Source: Variovorax paradoxus
Lineage (GTDB): Bacteria; Pseudomonadota; Gammaproteobacteria; Burkholderiales; Burkholderiaceae_C
NCBI RefSeq assembly: GCF_000834655.1
Contig: NZ_JXQQ01000028.1
Location: forward strand, 186,001 to 250,000
Direction of reading: 5' to 3'
Length of the DNA: 64,000 nt
The translations under genes were made by a program, and so were the position numbers. The notes under the pieces were generated by a model. It searched no databases. It was given only the letters and a program-made list of their open reading frames with translations, and was not told the origin of the DNA. Within the stretch, counting starts at the first letter, position 1. Each line of letters starts with the position of its first letter. Shown one piece after another: positions 9,010 to 16,973 of the stretch.

Positions 9010-9649
9010 GGCGGATTCCCTCGCTGCGCTGCATCTGCGGCGCCGCTTCGCGAATGGCTTCGAGGATGCCCGCGTAGGCGCCGCACCGGCAGATGTTGCC
9101 GCTCATGTATTCGCGGATCTGCGCGTCGCTGGTGGCGTGGCCTTCGCGCACGCAGGCGATCGCCGCCATCACCTGGCCCGGCGTGCAGTAGCCGCACTGC
9201 AGCGCGTCGTGGTCGATGAAGGACTGCTGCATTGGGTGCAGCGTGCCGTCGGGCGACTCGATGCCTTCGATGGTGGTGACGGCGCAGCCATCGGTCTTTA
9301 CCGCGAGCGTGAGGCACGAGGCCACGCGGCGGCCGTCCACGTGCACCGTGCAGGCGCCGCACTGGCCGTGGTCGCAGCCTTTCTTGGCGCCGGTGAGGCC
9401 CAGTTGCTCCCGCAGCACGTCGAGCAGCGAGGCGCGCGGCTCGAGCGCCAACTCGTACGGCTTGCCGTTGATGGTCACGCGGGTGGACTGCGAGCCGGCG
9501 TGCGGATTGGCCGGGGCTTCAGCGGGTGTTGCGGCAACAGCGCCGCAGGTGGCGGCCACGCCGGCGCCTGCCGCGGTGGTCATCATGAAAGTGCGCCGGC
9601 TGAGGGCGGGCTTGCCGGCCGCCGCGCGCAGTGTCGGGGTGTCGTTCAT
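9002..9649 (-). CDS. paoA: Periplasmic aldehyde oxidase, 2Fe-2S subunit with Tat signal (PaoA-like)
   Basis: The 215-residue product begins with a twin-arginine signal (SRRTFMMTTAAGAGVAA at about 20-36), which would export the folded complex. The mature part has the plant-type ferredoxin cysteines (GCDHGQCGACTVHVDGR, then C about 12 residues on) and the all-helical second 2Fe-2S domain (CGYCTPGQV and GNICRCGAY). I start it at MNDTP (9649); a longer frame lacks a reason to exist. It is preceded by the DoxX gene 40 bases upstream, and only this subunit carries the signal, so the other subunits must hitch-hike. Confidence 0.9.
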   Translation of the reverse strand: MNDTPTLRAAAGKPALSRRTFMMTTAAGAGVAATCGAVAATPAEAPANPHAGSQSTRVTINGKPYELALEPRASLLDVLREQLGLTGAKKGCDHGQCGACTVHVDGRRVASCLTLAVKTDGCAVTTIEGIESPDGTLHPMQQSFIDHDALQCGYCTPGQVMAAIACVREGHATSDAQIREYMSGNICRCGAYAGILEAIREAAPQMQRSEGIRHA

Positions 9650-9689
9650 CGTGGGCTTTCTTCTTGGGAAGGAATCGGGAGAGCGGCCG

Positions 9690-10145
9690 TCAGAGTTCGC
9701 GGCCGCGCCATGCATCGACCGAGCCCCGGCCGCTGCCGCGCGCGGTGATGAAGAACGCCACGAAGACCAGCATCAGCGGGTACTCGAAGCCGCGGTCGAT
9801 CCAGGGGAAGGTCGGCGCCAGCAGCCAGCTGATGACCAGCATCTGCACCGTCACCATCGGCGCGACAAGGCGCGTGAGAAAGCCCACCGCCAGCATCAGC
9901 CCGCCCAAGCCTTCGAGCAGCGCGATGAACCAGCCGATCAGCGGCGCCGCGGGCAGGTGCAGCACATTGGCGATCAGGTTGACCGAGCCTGCCATCGGGT
10001 CAGCCATGGAGCCGTGGCTGCGGCCCAGCAGCTTGGGCACGCCGTGCGTCATGAGCATCAGCCCGAAGGCGATGCGCAGCAGCAGGTAGCCCAGGGGTTC
10101 GAGGCGGTCGTAGACGCCCCGCAGACGCGGAAAGATCAGTGGCAT
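9690..10145 (-). CDS. DoxX family membrane protein
   Basis: A 151-residue protein with four transmembrane helices. The first helix carries LLRIAFGLMLMTHGVPKLLG, the DoxX signature with a conserved His-Gly-x-x-Lys. DoxX proteins act in quinone-linked respiration or oxidoreductase complexes. It starts the operon that continues into paoABC (40-base gap), so it could link the periplasmic aldehyde oxidase to the membrane quinone pool; that link is inferred. The promoter is shared with a divergent LysR gene. Confidence 0.83.
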   Translation of the reverse strand: MPLIFPRLRGVYDRLEPLGYLLLRIAFGLMLMTHGVPKLLGRSHGSMADPMAGSVNLIANVLHLPAAPLIGWFIALLEGLGGLMLAVGFLTRLVAPMVTVQMLVISWLLAPTFPWIDRGFEYPLMLVFVAFFITARGSGRGSVDAWRGREL

Positions 10146-10181
10146 GAAGTCGCTCCTCTTGTGTTCGAGAGCGAGTCTCTC

Positions 10182-10200
10182 TATTCCCTTCCATTGAATA
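10182..10200. promoter_or_regulatory. Candidate LysR operator between DoxX and LysR genes
   Basis: TATTC and GAATA are inverted repeats separated by 9 bases, which fits the T-N11-A rule for LysR-type boxes. The site lies in the 120-base divergent region between the DoxX-paoABC operon and the LysR gene at 10266. Confidence 0.45.
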
Positions 10201-10265
10201 AAGACGGAAAAGCTGTCAATACAATCCAACGGAACTCAACAATCAAGACCGAGGACGGACGCCAG

Positions 10266-11174
10266 ATGGACCGCTTCGACGCCATGCGGCTCTTCACCCG
10301 CATCGTCGAGCTGGGCAGCTTCACGCAGGCCGCCACCACGCTCGACATTCCGCGCGCCACAGCCACTCACGCCATCAAGGAGCTGGAGGCCCGCTTGCAG
10401 GTTCGGCTGCTCGAGCGCACCACGCGGCAGGTGCGCACCACGGCCGACGGGCAGGCCTTCTACGAACGCTGCCGCCTCCTGCTGCGTGACCTGGAAGACG
10501 CGGAGTCCTCGCTCGCGCAACTGGCCGTGAACCCGCGCGGGCGGCTTCGCATCGACATCCACGGCGCCCCCGCCAACGACCTGCTGCTGCCGCGCATCGA
10601 GGAGTTCCATGCGCGCTATCCGCACATCGAACTCGCGATGGGCAGCGGCGACCGGCTGGTGGACCTCGTGCGCGAAGGCGTGGATTGCGTGGTGCGCGCC
10701 GGCGAGCCGCGCGATTCGTCGCTGGTGACGCGGCGGCTCGCGCTGGTGCCGCAGGTCACGTGCGCGAGCCCGGGCTACCTCGCGGCGCACGGCACGCCGC
10801 TGCAGCCGGCCGACCTCGCGCAGCACATCGGCGTCAACTTCTTCTCGGCGTCACGGCCCGATGTGTTCCCGTACTGCTTCGAGGTCAAGGGCAAGGTCCA
10901 GGAGCACACGCTCAAGGGCTGGATCAGCGTCAACAGCGCCGACAGCTACAAGCTCTGCGCCGAGCAGGGCTGCGGAATCATCCAGGTGCCGCGCTACGGC
11001 ATCGAGCGGCAGCTGCGCGAGGGCACGCTGGTGGAGATCCTCGCGCACACGCCGTGCCCGCCGATGCCGCACTCGGTGCTGTACCCGCACCACCGGCAGC
11101 TCTCGCCGCGGGTGCGGGTGTTCATCGACTGGGTGACGCAGGTGTACGTGGACCGCTTCGGCGCGCTCAGGTAG
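10266..11174 (+). CDS. LysR-type transcriptional regulator
   Basis: A 302-residue LysR protein. The N-terminal winged helix begins MDRFDAMRLFTRIVELGSF and is followed by AATTLDIPRATATHAIKELE; the effector domain runs from about residue 90. It belongs to the large DhaR/YafC-like subgroup. Its gene is divergent from DoxX-paoABC, so the aldehyde oxidase operon is the likely target, with an aldehyde or related compound as effector. It converges on the TRAP binding-protein gene with 28 bases between stops. Confidence 0.88.
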   Translation: MDRFDAMRLFTRIVELGSFTQAATTLDIPRATATHAIKELEARLQVRLLERTTRQVRTTADGQAFYERCRLLLRDLEDAESSLAQLAVNPRGRLRIDIHGAPANDLLLPRIEEFHARYPHIELAMGSGDRLVDLVREGVDCVVRAGEPRDSSLVTRRLALVPQVTCASPGYLAAHGTPLQPADLAQHIGVNFFSASRPDVFPYCFEVKGKVQEHTLKGWISVNSADSYKLCAEQGCGIIQVPRYGIERQLREGTLVEILAHTPCPPMPHSVLYPHHRQLSPRVRVFIDWVTQVYVDRFGALR

Positions 11175-11202
11175 CGGCTGGGCCGCTTTCTGTTCAGAGG
11201 CC

Positions 11203-12204
11203 CTAGTTCGCGCCGCCGCCCAGCGCCTGCAGCTTGGCGTAGTCGCCCGGCCGCGCACCGAACTGCTCGGGCGTCGAGCGCTTGGCGATGCGCTCGAGAA
11301 ACGCCTGCCGGTTGACCGGCGAGACCGTCATGCCCTTGCCGCGCAGGAACTGCTCGTCTTCGAGCTCGCCGGCGATCACGCCGACGTTGGTCCACTTGGC
11401 GGTTTCCACGAGCGTCTTCTCGACCATCGCCTGCTGCGCCGGCGTCAGCTTCGCCCACGCGGCCTTGCCGATGACGATGCCCAGCGTGTCGTAGATGTGC
11501 CCGGTCAGCTGCACGTATTTCTGCACCTCGTAGAGGCGCTTGTCCTTCACGGTGCCCAGCGGGTTTTCCTGCGCTTCCACCTCGCCCTTCTTGAGCGAGC
11601 CGTAGAGGCTCATGAAGGGCAGCGTGACCGGCTTGGCGTCCAGCGCGGTGGCAAAGAGCTGGTAGGCCGAGGCATCGGGCACGTAGAGGCGCAGGTCGCG
11701 GAAGTCCTCGGGCTTCTGCAACGGCTTGCTCGAGGTGACCTGCCGCGCGCCGTAGTACACCGGGGCGACCATGTGGTTGCCGCTCTTCTCGTCGTAGCCC
11801 TTCATCAGCTCGGCGAGCAGCGGGCTCGCGAGGTACTTGCGCATGTGGGCAAGGTCCTTGAAGGCAAAGGGGTAGCTGCCCAGCCGCAGCGGCGGATAGC
11901 CCTCGGCCAGCGTGGCCTGACCGACGTAGGCGATCTGCATGGAATCGTTCGCGAGCATCAGGGCGAAGTCGCCCTCCTGCCCCAGCCTGGACGAGGGCAC
12001 GACCTCGATCTTGATCTTGCCCTCGGACTGCTCGCCGATCTTGCGTGCCGCCAGCTCCGCCTGCTGGTGAAAGATGCTGCCGGGCTCGAAGACGTGGCCC
12101 CATTTGAATTGCAGCACCTGGGCCTGGGCGGCCGCGCTCGCGACAACGCCACCCAATGCCATCAGCAGGACGCCCGCCCGGCGCCACGGCAAGAAGCTTT
12201 TCAT
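11203..12204 (-). CDS. Orphan TRAP transporter solute-binding protein (DctP family)
   Basis: A 333-residue periplasmic binding protein with a Sec signal peptide (cleavage near AAAQAQ). It has the DctP features: KWGHVFEPGS at the start of the mature protein, a helix with GYPPLRLGSYPFAF, and the substrate-carboxylate arginine region near RQVTSSKPLQKPEDFRDLRLYVPD. AGGGAGAG precedes the ATG. Neither the small (DctQ) nor large (DctM) membrane subunit is nearby on either side, so the protein must serve a transporter encoded elsewhere or act as a sensor. Substrate is unknown; organic acids are typical. Confidence 0.88.
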   Translation of the reverse strand: MKSFLPWRRAGVLLMALGGVVASAAAQAQVLQFKWGHVFEPGSIFHQQAELAARKIGEQSEGKIKIEVVPSSRLGQEGDFALMLANDSMQIAYVGQATLAEGYPPLRLGSYPFAFKDLAHMRKYLASPLLAELMKGYDEKSGNHMVAPVYYGARQVTSSKPLQKPEDFRDLRLYVPDASAYQLFATALDAKPVTLPFMSLYGSLKKGEVEAQENPLGTVKDKRLYEVQKYVQLTGHIYDTLGIVIGKAAWAKLTPAQQAMVEKTLVETAKWTNVGVIAGELEDEQFLRGKGMTVSPVNRQAFLERIAKRSTPEQFGARPGDYAKLQALGGGAN

Positions 12205-12522
12205 GAACTCTCCCTTGGTTGAGAAGGCCAGACCCGTGCAAATTGCGCGCCAGTGCAAGGTCTGCCGCCGGAATCGGCCCGGCGAACGGATCGTAAGGAT
12301 TTGAAACAAAGGTGGTAACCGGGGTTTGCCCGACTGCGACATGCCGCAAGGCTCGGAATGCCCATCGGATTTAGGATGCGTGCTCGCACCGACACCACCA
12401 CGAGCGACCGACATGCAGATCACCCAGGGGAATCACCCAAGGCTCGGGCACTTCGAACCGCCGGGCGGCTACCGCGCTTCTCGAAGCACTTGCCGTGTCG
12501 CCACGCAAGTGATCGCCGCACC
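12205..12522. other. Intergenic region between TRAP binding protein and macrodomain genes
   Basis: These 318 bases hold the upstream regions of two divergent genes. An in-frame extension of the macrodomain frame reaches 12358, but it encodes low-complexity sequence with no family resemblance. I see no convincing inverted repeat, RNA element or small gene. Confidence 0.5.
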
Positions 12523-13050
12523 ATGAGCATCCTGCTGCGCGCGCTCCGCGCCGACATCACCACCCTGCAGGTCGATGCCATCGTCAACGCCGCGAACTCC
12601 TCGCTGCTCGGCGGCGGCGGCGTGGATGGCGCGATCCATCGCGCCGCCGGGCCGGACCTCGTGCACGAATGCCGCCTGCTCGGCGGCTGCAAGACAGGCG
12701 ACGCCAAGCTGACCAAGGGCTACCGGCTGCCGGCCAGATTCATCATTCACACGGTAGGACCGGTATGGCGCGGCGGCACTTCGGGCGAGCCCGAGCTGCT
12801 GGCGTCCTGCTACCGACGCGCGATGGCGATTGCACAGGCGCACGCGGTGCAAAGCCTCGCCTTTCCGAGCATCAGCACCGGCATCTACGGCTACCCGATC
12901 GAACTGGCCGCGAAAACCGCCGTTGCCACGGTGCGTGCCGCCGCGAGCGAAGCGCCGTCCGTGCGCGAAGTCGTCTTCTGCTGCTTCTCGCCGGCCGACC
13001 TGGCGGTGTACGAAGCGGCACTCGGCGATGCGAGCGCCCCCGGCGGCTAG
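12523..13050 (+). CDS. Macrodomain protein, probable O-acetyl-ADP-ribose deacetylase
   Basis: The 175-residue protein is a single macrodomain of the YmdB/MacroD type. It has [20 protein letters not shown] near the N-terminus, which includes the catalytic Asn and Asp and the glycine loop that grips the ADP-ribose, then [15 protein letters not shown] and a second loop [10 protein letters not shown]. Known relatives remove acetyl from O-acetyl-ADP-ribose or ADP-ribose from proteins. It precedes the dehydratase gene by 40 bases on the same strand, but there is no obvious functional link. Confidence 0.9.
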   Translation: MSILLRALRADITTLQVDAIVNAANSSLLGGGGVDGAIHRAAGPDLVHECRLLGGCKTGDAKLTKGYRLPARFIIHTVGPVWRGGTSGEPELLASCYRRAMAIAQAHAVQSLAFPSISTGIYGYPIELAAKTAVATVRAAASEAPSVREVVFCCFSPADLAVYEAALGDASAPGG

Positions 13051-13090
13051 CCTCCAGGTCCGACGAACAACAGACAACCCACGACCACCC

Positions 13091-14845
13091 ATGCCAGATT
13101 CCCCCTTCGAGCCCGACGACAGCGCCCCCGACAGCAACGCAGGCATGCGCAAGGGCCTGACCAACTACGGCGACCGCGGCTTCTCCCTGTTTTTGCGCAA
13201 GGCCTTCATCAAGGGCGCGGGCTACACCGACGCGGCGCTCGACCGGCCCGTGGTCGGCATCGCCAACACCGGCAGCGCCTACAACCCGTGCCACGGCAAC
13301 GCGCCGCAGCTCATCGAGGCGGTCAAGCGCGGCGTGATGCTCGCGGGTGGCCTGCCGATGGACTTTCCGACGATCTCGGTGCACGAGAGCTTCGCCGCGC
13401 CGACCAGCATGTACCTGCGCAACCTGATGTCGATGGACACCGAAGAGATGGTGCGCGCACAGCCCATGGACGCGGTGGTGCTCATCGGCGGCTGCGACAA
13501 GACCGTGCCCGCGCAGCTGATGGGTGCGGCTTCGGCAGGGCTGCCGTCGATCCAGCTCATCACCGGCTCGATGCTCACCGGCAGCCATCGCGGCGAGCGC
13601 GTGGGCGCCTGCACCGACTGCCGGCGCTACTGGGGCAAGTACCGCGCCGGCGAGATCGACATCGAGGAAACCGCCGACGTCAACAACCAGCTCGTGGCGA
13701 GCGTGGGCACCTGCTCGGTGATGGGCACGGCCAGCACCATGGCCTGCATCGCCGAGGCGCTGGGCATGACGATGCCGGGCGGCGCCTCGCCGCCAGCCGT
13801 GACGGCCGACCGCATCCGCATCGCCGAAGAGACCGGCGCCCAGGCGGTGCAGATCGCGCGCGACCGGCTCACCATCGACAAAGTGCTGACGCCGGCCGCA
13901 TTCGAGAACGCGATGCGCGTGCTGCTGGCCATCGGCGGCTCGACCAACGGCATCGTGCACCTGGCCGCCATCGCGGGGCGCATGGGGCTGGACATCGACC
14001 TGCACGCGCTCGACCGCATGGGCCGCGAGACGCCGGTGCTGCTCGACCTGAAGCCCTCGGGCCAGCACTACATGGAAGACTTTCACGCCGCGGGCGGCAT
14101 GGCCACGCTGCTGCGCGAACTCAAGCCGCTGCTGCACCTGGACGCGCTCACGGTCACCGGTCGCACGCTCGGCGAGGAGATCGAACGCGCCGGACCGGGC
14201 TTCAGGCAAGACGTGGTGCGGCCCGCGAGCCAGCCGATCTATCCGCAGGGCGGCATCGCGGTGCTGTGGGGCAACCTCGCGCCGGGCGGCGCGATCATCA
14301 AGCAGTCGGCCGCCGATGCGAAGCTCATGGAGCACGAAGGCCGCGCGGTGGTGTTCGAGAACGCCGAGGACCTGGTGACCCGCATCGACAGCGACGCGCT
14401 CGACGTGACGGCCGACGACATCCTCGTGCTCAAGAACATCGGCCCCAAGGGCGCGCCGGGCATGCCCGAGGCCGGCTACATCCCCATTCCGCGCAAGCTC
14501 GCGCGGGCGGGCGTGAAGGACATCGTGCGCATCTCCGATGGCCGCATGAGCGGCACCGCCTTCGGCACCATCGTGCTGCACGTCACGCCGGAGTCGGCCG
14601 TCGGCGGGCCGCTGGCCTATGTGCAGAGCGGCGACCGCATCCGGCTCAGCGTGGCGAACCGCGACATCTCGCTGCTGGTGTCAGATGAAGAACTCGCGCG
14701 CCGCGCGAAGGAAACGCCGGTGGCAGAGCCGACCGCCGACCGGGGCTACAAGAAGCTCTTCCTGCAGACGGTGACGCAGGCGGACAAGGGCGTGGACTTC
14801 GATTTCCTGCGCGCGCCGAACACGGTCGGCAAGGTGCCGCGCTGA
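13091..14845 (+). CDS. IlvD/Edd family dehydratase, probably sugar-acid dehydratase
   Basis: A 584-residue Fe-S dehydratase. The three cluster cysteines are visible: C67 (NPCHGN), C135 (GGCDKT) and C208 (GTCSVMGTASTM). The catalytic serine region SDGRMSGTAFGTIVLH lies near the C-terminus. The insert GACTDCRRYWGKYRAGEID after the second motif is not typical of biosynthetic IlvD and resembles the L-arabinonate/D-xylonate dehydratase branch, so I prefer a catabolic sugar acid or related substrate. True dihydroxy-acid dehydratase activity cannot be excluded. Confidence 0.85.
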   Translation: MPDSPFEPDDSAPDSNAGMRKGLTNYGDRGFSLFLRKAFIKGAGYTDAALDRPVVGIANTGSAYNPCHGNAPQLIEAVKRGVMLAGGLPMDFPTISVHESFAAPTSMYLRNLMSMDTEEMVRAQPMDAVVLIGGCDKTVPAQLMGAASAGLPSIQLITGSMLTGSHRGERVGACTDCRRYWGKYRAGEIDIEETADVNNQLVASVGTCSVMGTASTMACIAEALGMTMPGGASPPAVTADRIRIAEETGAQAVQIARDRLTIDKVLTPAAFENAMRVLLAIGGSTNGIVHLAAIAGRMGLDIDLHALDRMGRETPVLLDLKPSGQHYMEDFHAAGGMATLLRELKPLLHLDALTVTGRTLGEEIERAGPGFRQDVVRPASQPIYPQGGIAVLWGNLAPGGAIIKQSAADAKLMEHEGRAVVFENAEDLVTRIDSDALDVTADDILVLKNIGPKGAPGMPEAGYIPIPRKLARAGVKDIVRISDGRMSGTAFGTIVLHVTPESAVGGPLAYVQSGDRIRLSVANRDISLLVSDEELARRAKETPVAEPTADRGYKKLFLQTVTQADKGVDFDFLRAPNTVGKVPR

Positions 14846-14872
14846 GCGAAGGTTGGCTGCTGTGCCCTCGCC

Positions 14873-15490
14873 TCAGGCGGCGGCGGGCACCGGTGCCATG
14901 AACGGCGCGATGTTTCGCATCGCGCGCTCGACGTAATCTTCCTTTTCTCCGACGGGCGCCACATAGTGCATCGCGCTGCGGGCCTCTTCTGCGCTCACGA
15001 GGCGAGCGATGACCCAGGCGGCGAGGTACTGCGACGCGAGGCAGCCGCCCGCGGTCGCCACGTTGCCGTTGGCAACGAAAGGCTGGTTCAGCACGGCAAC
15101 GCCCGCAGCCTGGACCCACGGCCTGGTCGTCAGGTCCGTGCAGGCCGTCACGCCGTCGAGCAACCCGAGCTTGGCCAGCACCAGCGCGCCGGAGCACTGC
15201 GCGCCCAGAAGCTGCCGCGACGGGTCGAGCTGCAACTGCGCCATCAAGCCCGCATCGGCGACGACCTCGCGCGTCTGCATGCCGCTGCCGACGATGACCA
15301 CGTCGGCCTCGCTCGCCTCGCGAAGCGACGCCTGCGCCTCGATCACCACGCCGTTCATCGAACGCACGCGCGCGGTCGGGCTCGCGATCGACACGCGCCA
15401 GCCCGGCGTCTTGATGCGGTTGAGGATGCCGAGCGCGATGAGCGAGTCGAGCTCGTTGAAGCCTTCGAAGGTGAGGATGGCGATGTGCAT
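14873..15490 (-). CDS. DJ-1/PfpI family protein
   Basis: A 205-residue class-I-glutamine-amidotransferase-like protein. It starts MHIAILTFEGFNELDSL, has the nucleophile elbow GAQCSGALV with Cys99, and a downstream ATAGGCLASQYLAAW segment. This corresponds to the stand-alone ThiJ/PfpI domain seen in GlxA-like sequences, without their AraC domain. It is divergent from a MocR regulator 61 bases away, so it may be the target or a functional partner. Substrate unknown; isonitrile hydratase-like or glyoxalase-like activity are possibilities. Confidence 0.8.
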   Translation of the reverse strand: MHIAILTFEGFNELDSLIALGILNRIKTPGWRVSIASPTARVRSMNGVVIEAQASLREASEADVVIVGSGMQTREVVADAGLMAQLQLDPSRQLLGAQCSGALVLAKLGLLDGVTACTDLTTRPWVQAAGVAVLNQPFVANGNVATAGGCLASQYLAAWVIARLVSAEEARSAMHYVAPVGEKEDYVERAMRNIAPFMAPVPAAA

Positions 15491-15518
15491 GGGCCGCATC
15501 GTAGGCATGTCGATCAAT

Positions 15519-15534
15519 ACAATCAAAAAATTGT
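15519..15534. promoter_or_regulatory. AT-rich inverted repeat in pfpI-mocR divergent promoter
   Basis: ACAAT and ATTGT flank a six-base A-rich spacer inside the only AT-rich stretch of the 61-base divergent region. It is 17 bases ahead of the MocR start codon, so it could be an operator or part of a -10 element. Confidence 0.35.
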
Positions 15535-15551
15535 CATGGATACATTGCCGC

Positions 15552-16886
15552 ATGCCCCAAGCCCGCTACAAGCAGTTGGTCGATGCGCTCGCCGCGCAAA
15601 TTCGCGAGGGCAGCCTGCCGCCGGGCACGCGCCTGCCCACGGTTCGCAAACTTGCGGCGCAGAAGGGCCTGGCCCTCGTGACCGCAGGCCGCGTCTATGC
15701 AGAGCTGCAGGCGATGGGCCTCGTGAGCGGCGAAACCGGCCGCGGCACCTTCGTGCGGGAGAGCCTCTTGCCCCGGGGCCTGGGCATCGACCAGCACGCC
15801 GCGGCAACGGGCATGGTCGATCTCAATTTCAACTACCCGTCGCTGCCGGGGCAGGCCGAGATGCTGCGCGCGGGCCTGCGCCAGCTCGCCGCCTCGGGTG
15901 ACCTGGAAGCGCTGCTGCGCTACCAGCCGCACGGCGGGCGCCCACACGAACGCGCGATCGTCGCCGGGCACCTCTCATCGCGCGGCCTTGCCGTGCATGC
16001 GGACAACGTGATGATCGTGAGCGGCGCGCAGCACGGGCTCGCCACGACTGTCATGGGGCTGCTGCAGCCAGGCGACGTGGTCGCGACCGATGCGCTCACC
16101 TACCCGGGTTTCAAGGTGCTGGCCGAAGCGCACCGCCTGGAGCTGGCGCCGGTTCCCGCATCCGGCCATGGCCCCGACCTCGACGCGCTGGAGCGGCTGT
16201 GCAAGAGCCGCCGCGTGCGCGCCATCTATGCGATGCCCACGCTGCACAACCCGCTCGGCTGGGTGATGAGCGCGAGCCGTCGGCGGCAGCTGGTGGCGAT
16301 CGCGCGGCGGCACGGGCTGCTCATCATCGAGGACGCGGCCTACGCCTTTCTCGCCGAAGACGCGCCCCCGCCGCTGGCCGCGCTGGCGCCGGAATCGACG
16401 GTGTACATCTCGGGGATTTCCAAGAGCATCGCGACCGGGCTGCGCGTCGGATTCGTCGCCGCGCCCAACGCGTGGGTGCCGGCGATCGAACGCGCGATCC
16501 GCGCAACCACCTGGAACACGCCCAGCGTGATGACGGCCATCGCCTGCGGCTGGCTCGAGGACGGCACCGTGACGCGCCTCGAGGCGGACAAGCGCAGCGA
16601 TGCGATGGCCCGGCAGGCGATTGCCGCCGACGCCTTCGCCGGCATGCGGTGCATACGACACCCGTCGTCTTATTTCGTTTGGCTACCGCTCGCGGAAGAG
16701 GTGCGCGCCGACCAGGTGGCCCAGGCGCTGATGCGCGACGGGATCTCGGTGTCGACGGCCGAACCTTTCGCGACCTCCGCGCAGGTGCCGCATGCGATTC
16801 GCCTCGCGCTCGGGTCGGTCGGTCTCGACACGCTGCACGATGCGCTCGCGCAGGTCCGGCGCACGATCGACGCACACGCCATCTGA
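15552..16886 (+). CDS. MocR-type GntR regulator with aminotransferase domain
   Basis: The 444-residue protein fuses a GntR winged helix (residues about 1-75, with LPPGTRLPTVRKLAAQ and a recognition segment ending ETGRGTFV) to a fold-type I aminotransferase domain. The PLP lysine is K291 in ISGISKSIATGLRVGF and the Asn/Asp PLP contacts are at MPTLHNPLGW and IIEDAAYAF. MocR proteins sense PLP adducts and usually regulate a divergent gene, here the DJ-1/PfpI gene. A second ATG at 15536 is out of frame. Ligand is unknown. Confidence 0.88.
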   Translation: MPQARYKQLVDALAAQIREGSLPPGTRLPTVRKLAAQKGLALVTAGRVYAELQAMGLVSGETGRGTFVRESLLPRGLGIDQHAAATGMVDLNFNYPSLPGQAEMLRAGLRQLAASGDLEALLRYQPHGGRPHERAIVAGHLSSRGLAVHADNVMIVSGAQHGLATTVMGLLQPGDVVATDALTYPGFKVLAEAHRLELAPVPASGHGPDLDALERLCKSRRVRAIYAMPTLHNPLGWVMSASRRRQLVAIARRHGLLIIEDAAYAFLAEDAPPPLAALAPESTVYISGISKSIATGLRVGFVAAPNAWVPAIERAIRATTWNTPSVMTAIACGWLEDGTVTRLEADKRSDAMARQAIAADAFAGMRCIRHPSSYFVWLPLAEEVRADQVAQALMRDGISVSTAEPFATSAQVPHAIRLALGSVGLDTLHDALAQVRRTIDAHAI

Positions 16887-16892
16887 GGCGCG

Positions 16893-16944
16893 GGCCGGCG
16901 GCGGTCACCGTGCCGTCACGGGCCAAACCTAGCATCCGCCGGCC
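16893..16944. repeat. Nested inverted repeat before the GDPD gene
   Basis: Outer arms GGCCGGCGG (16893-16901) and CCGCCGGCC (16936-16944) are perfectly complementary, and an inner hairpin CCGTG/CACGG with a 4-base loop lies at 16908-16921. There is no T tract afterwards. It could be a weak terminator for the MocR gene or a structured leader of the downstream lipoprotein gene. Confidence 0.35.
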
Positions 16945-16973
16945 TTCGTCCCTCAAAACAATCGAAAACCAAA

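Noticed and set aside
5777..9649. Xanthine dehydrogenase
   Set aside because: The Tat signal, the extra FAD-subunit cysteines and the separate small subunits favour a periplasmic PaoABC-type aldehyde oxidase.
12358..12522. In-frame extension of the macrodomain protein
   Set aside because: The extra 55 residues are low complexity and the macrodomain begins directly after the ATG at 12523.
13091..14845. Biosynthetic dihydroxy-acid dehydratase IlvD
   Set aside because: The TDCRRYWGKYRAG insert and lack of other branched-chain biosynthesis genes nearby favour a sugar-acid dehydratase.
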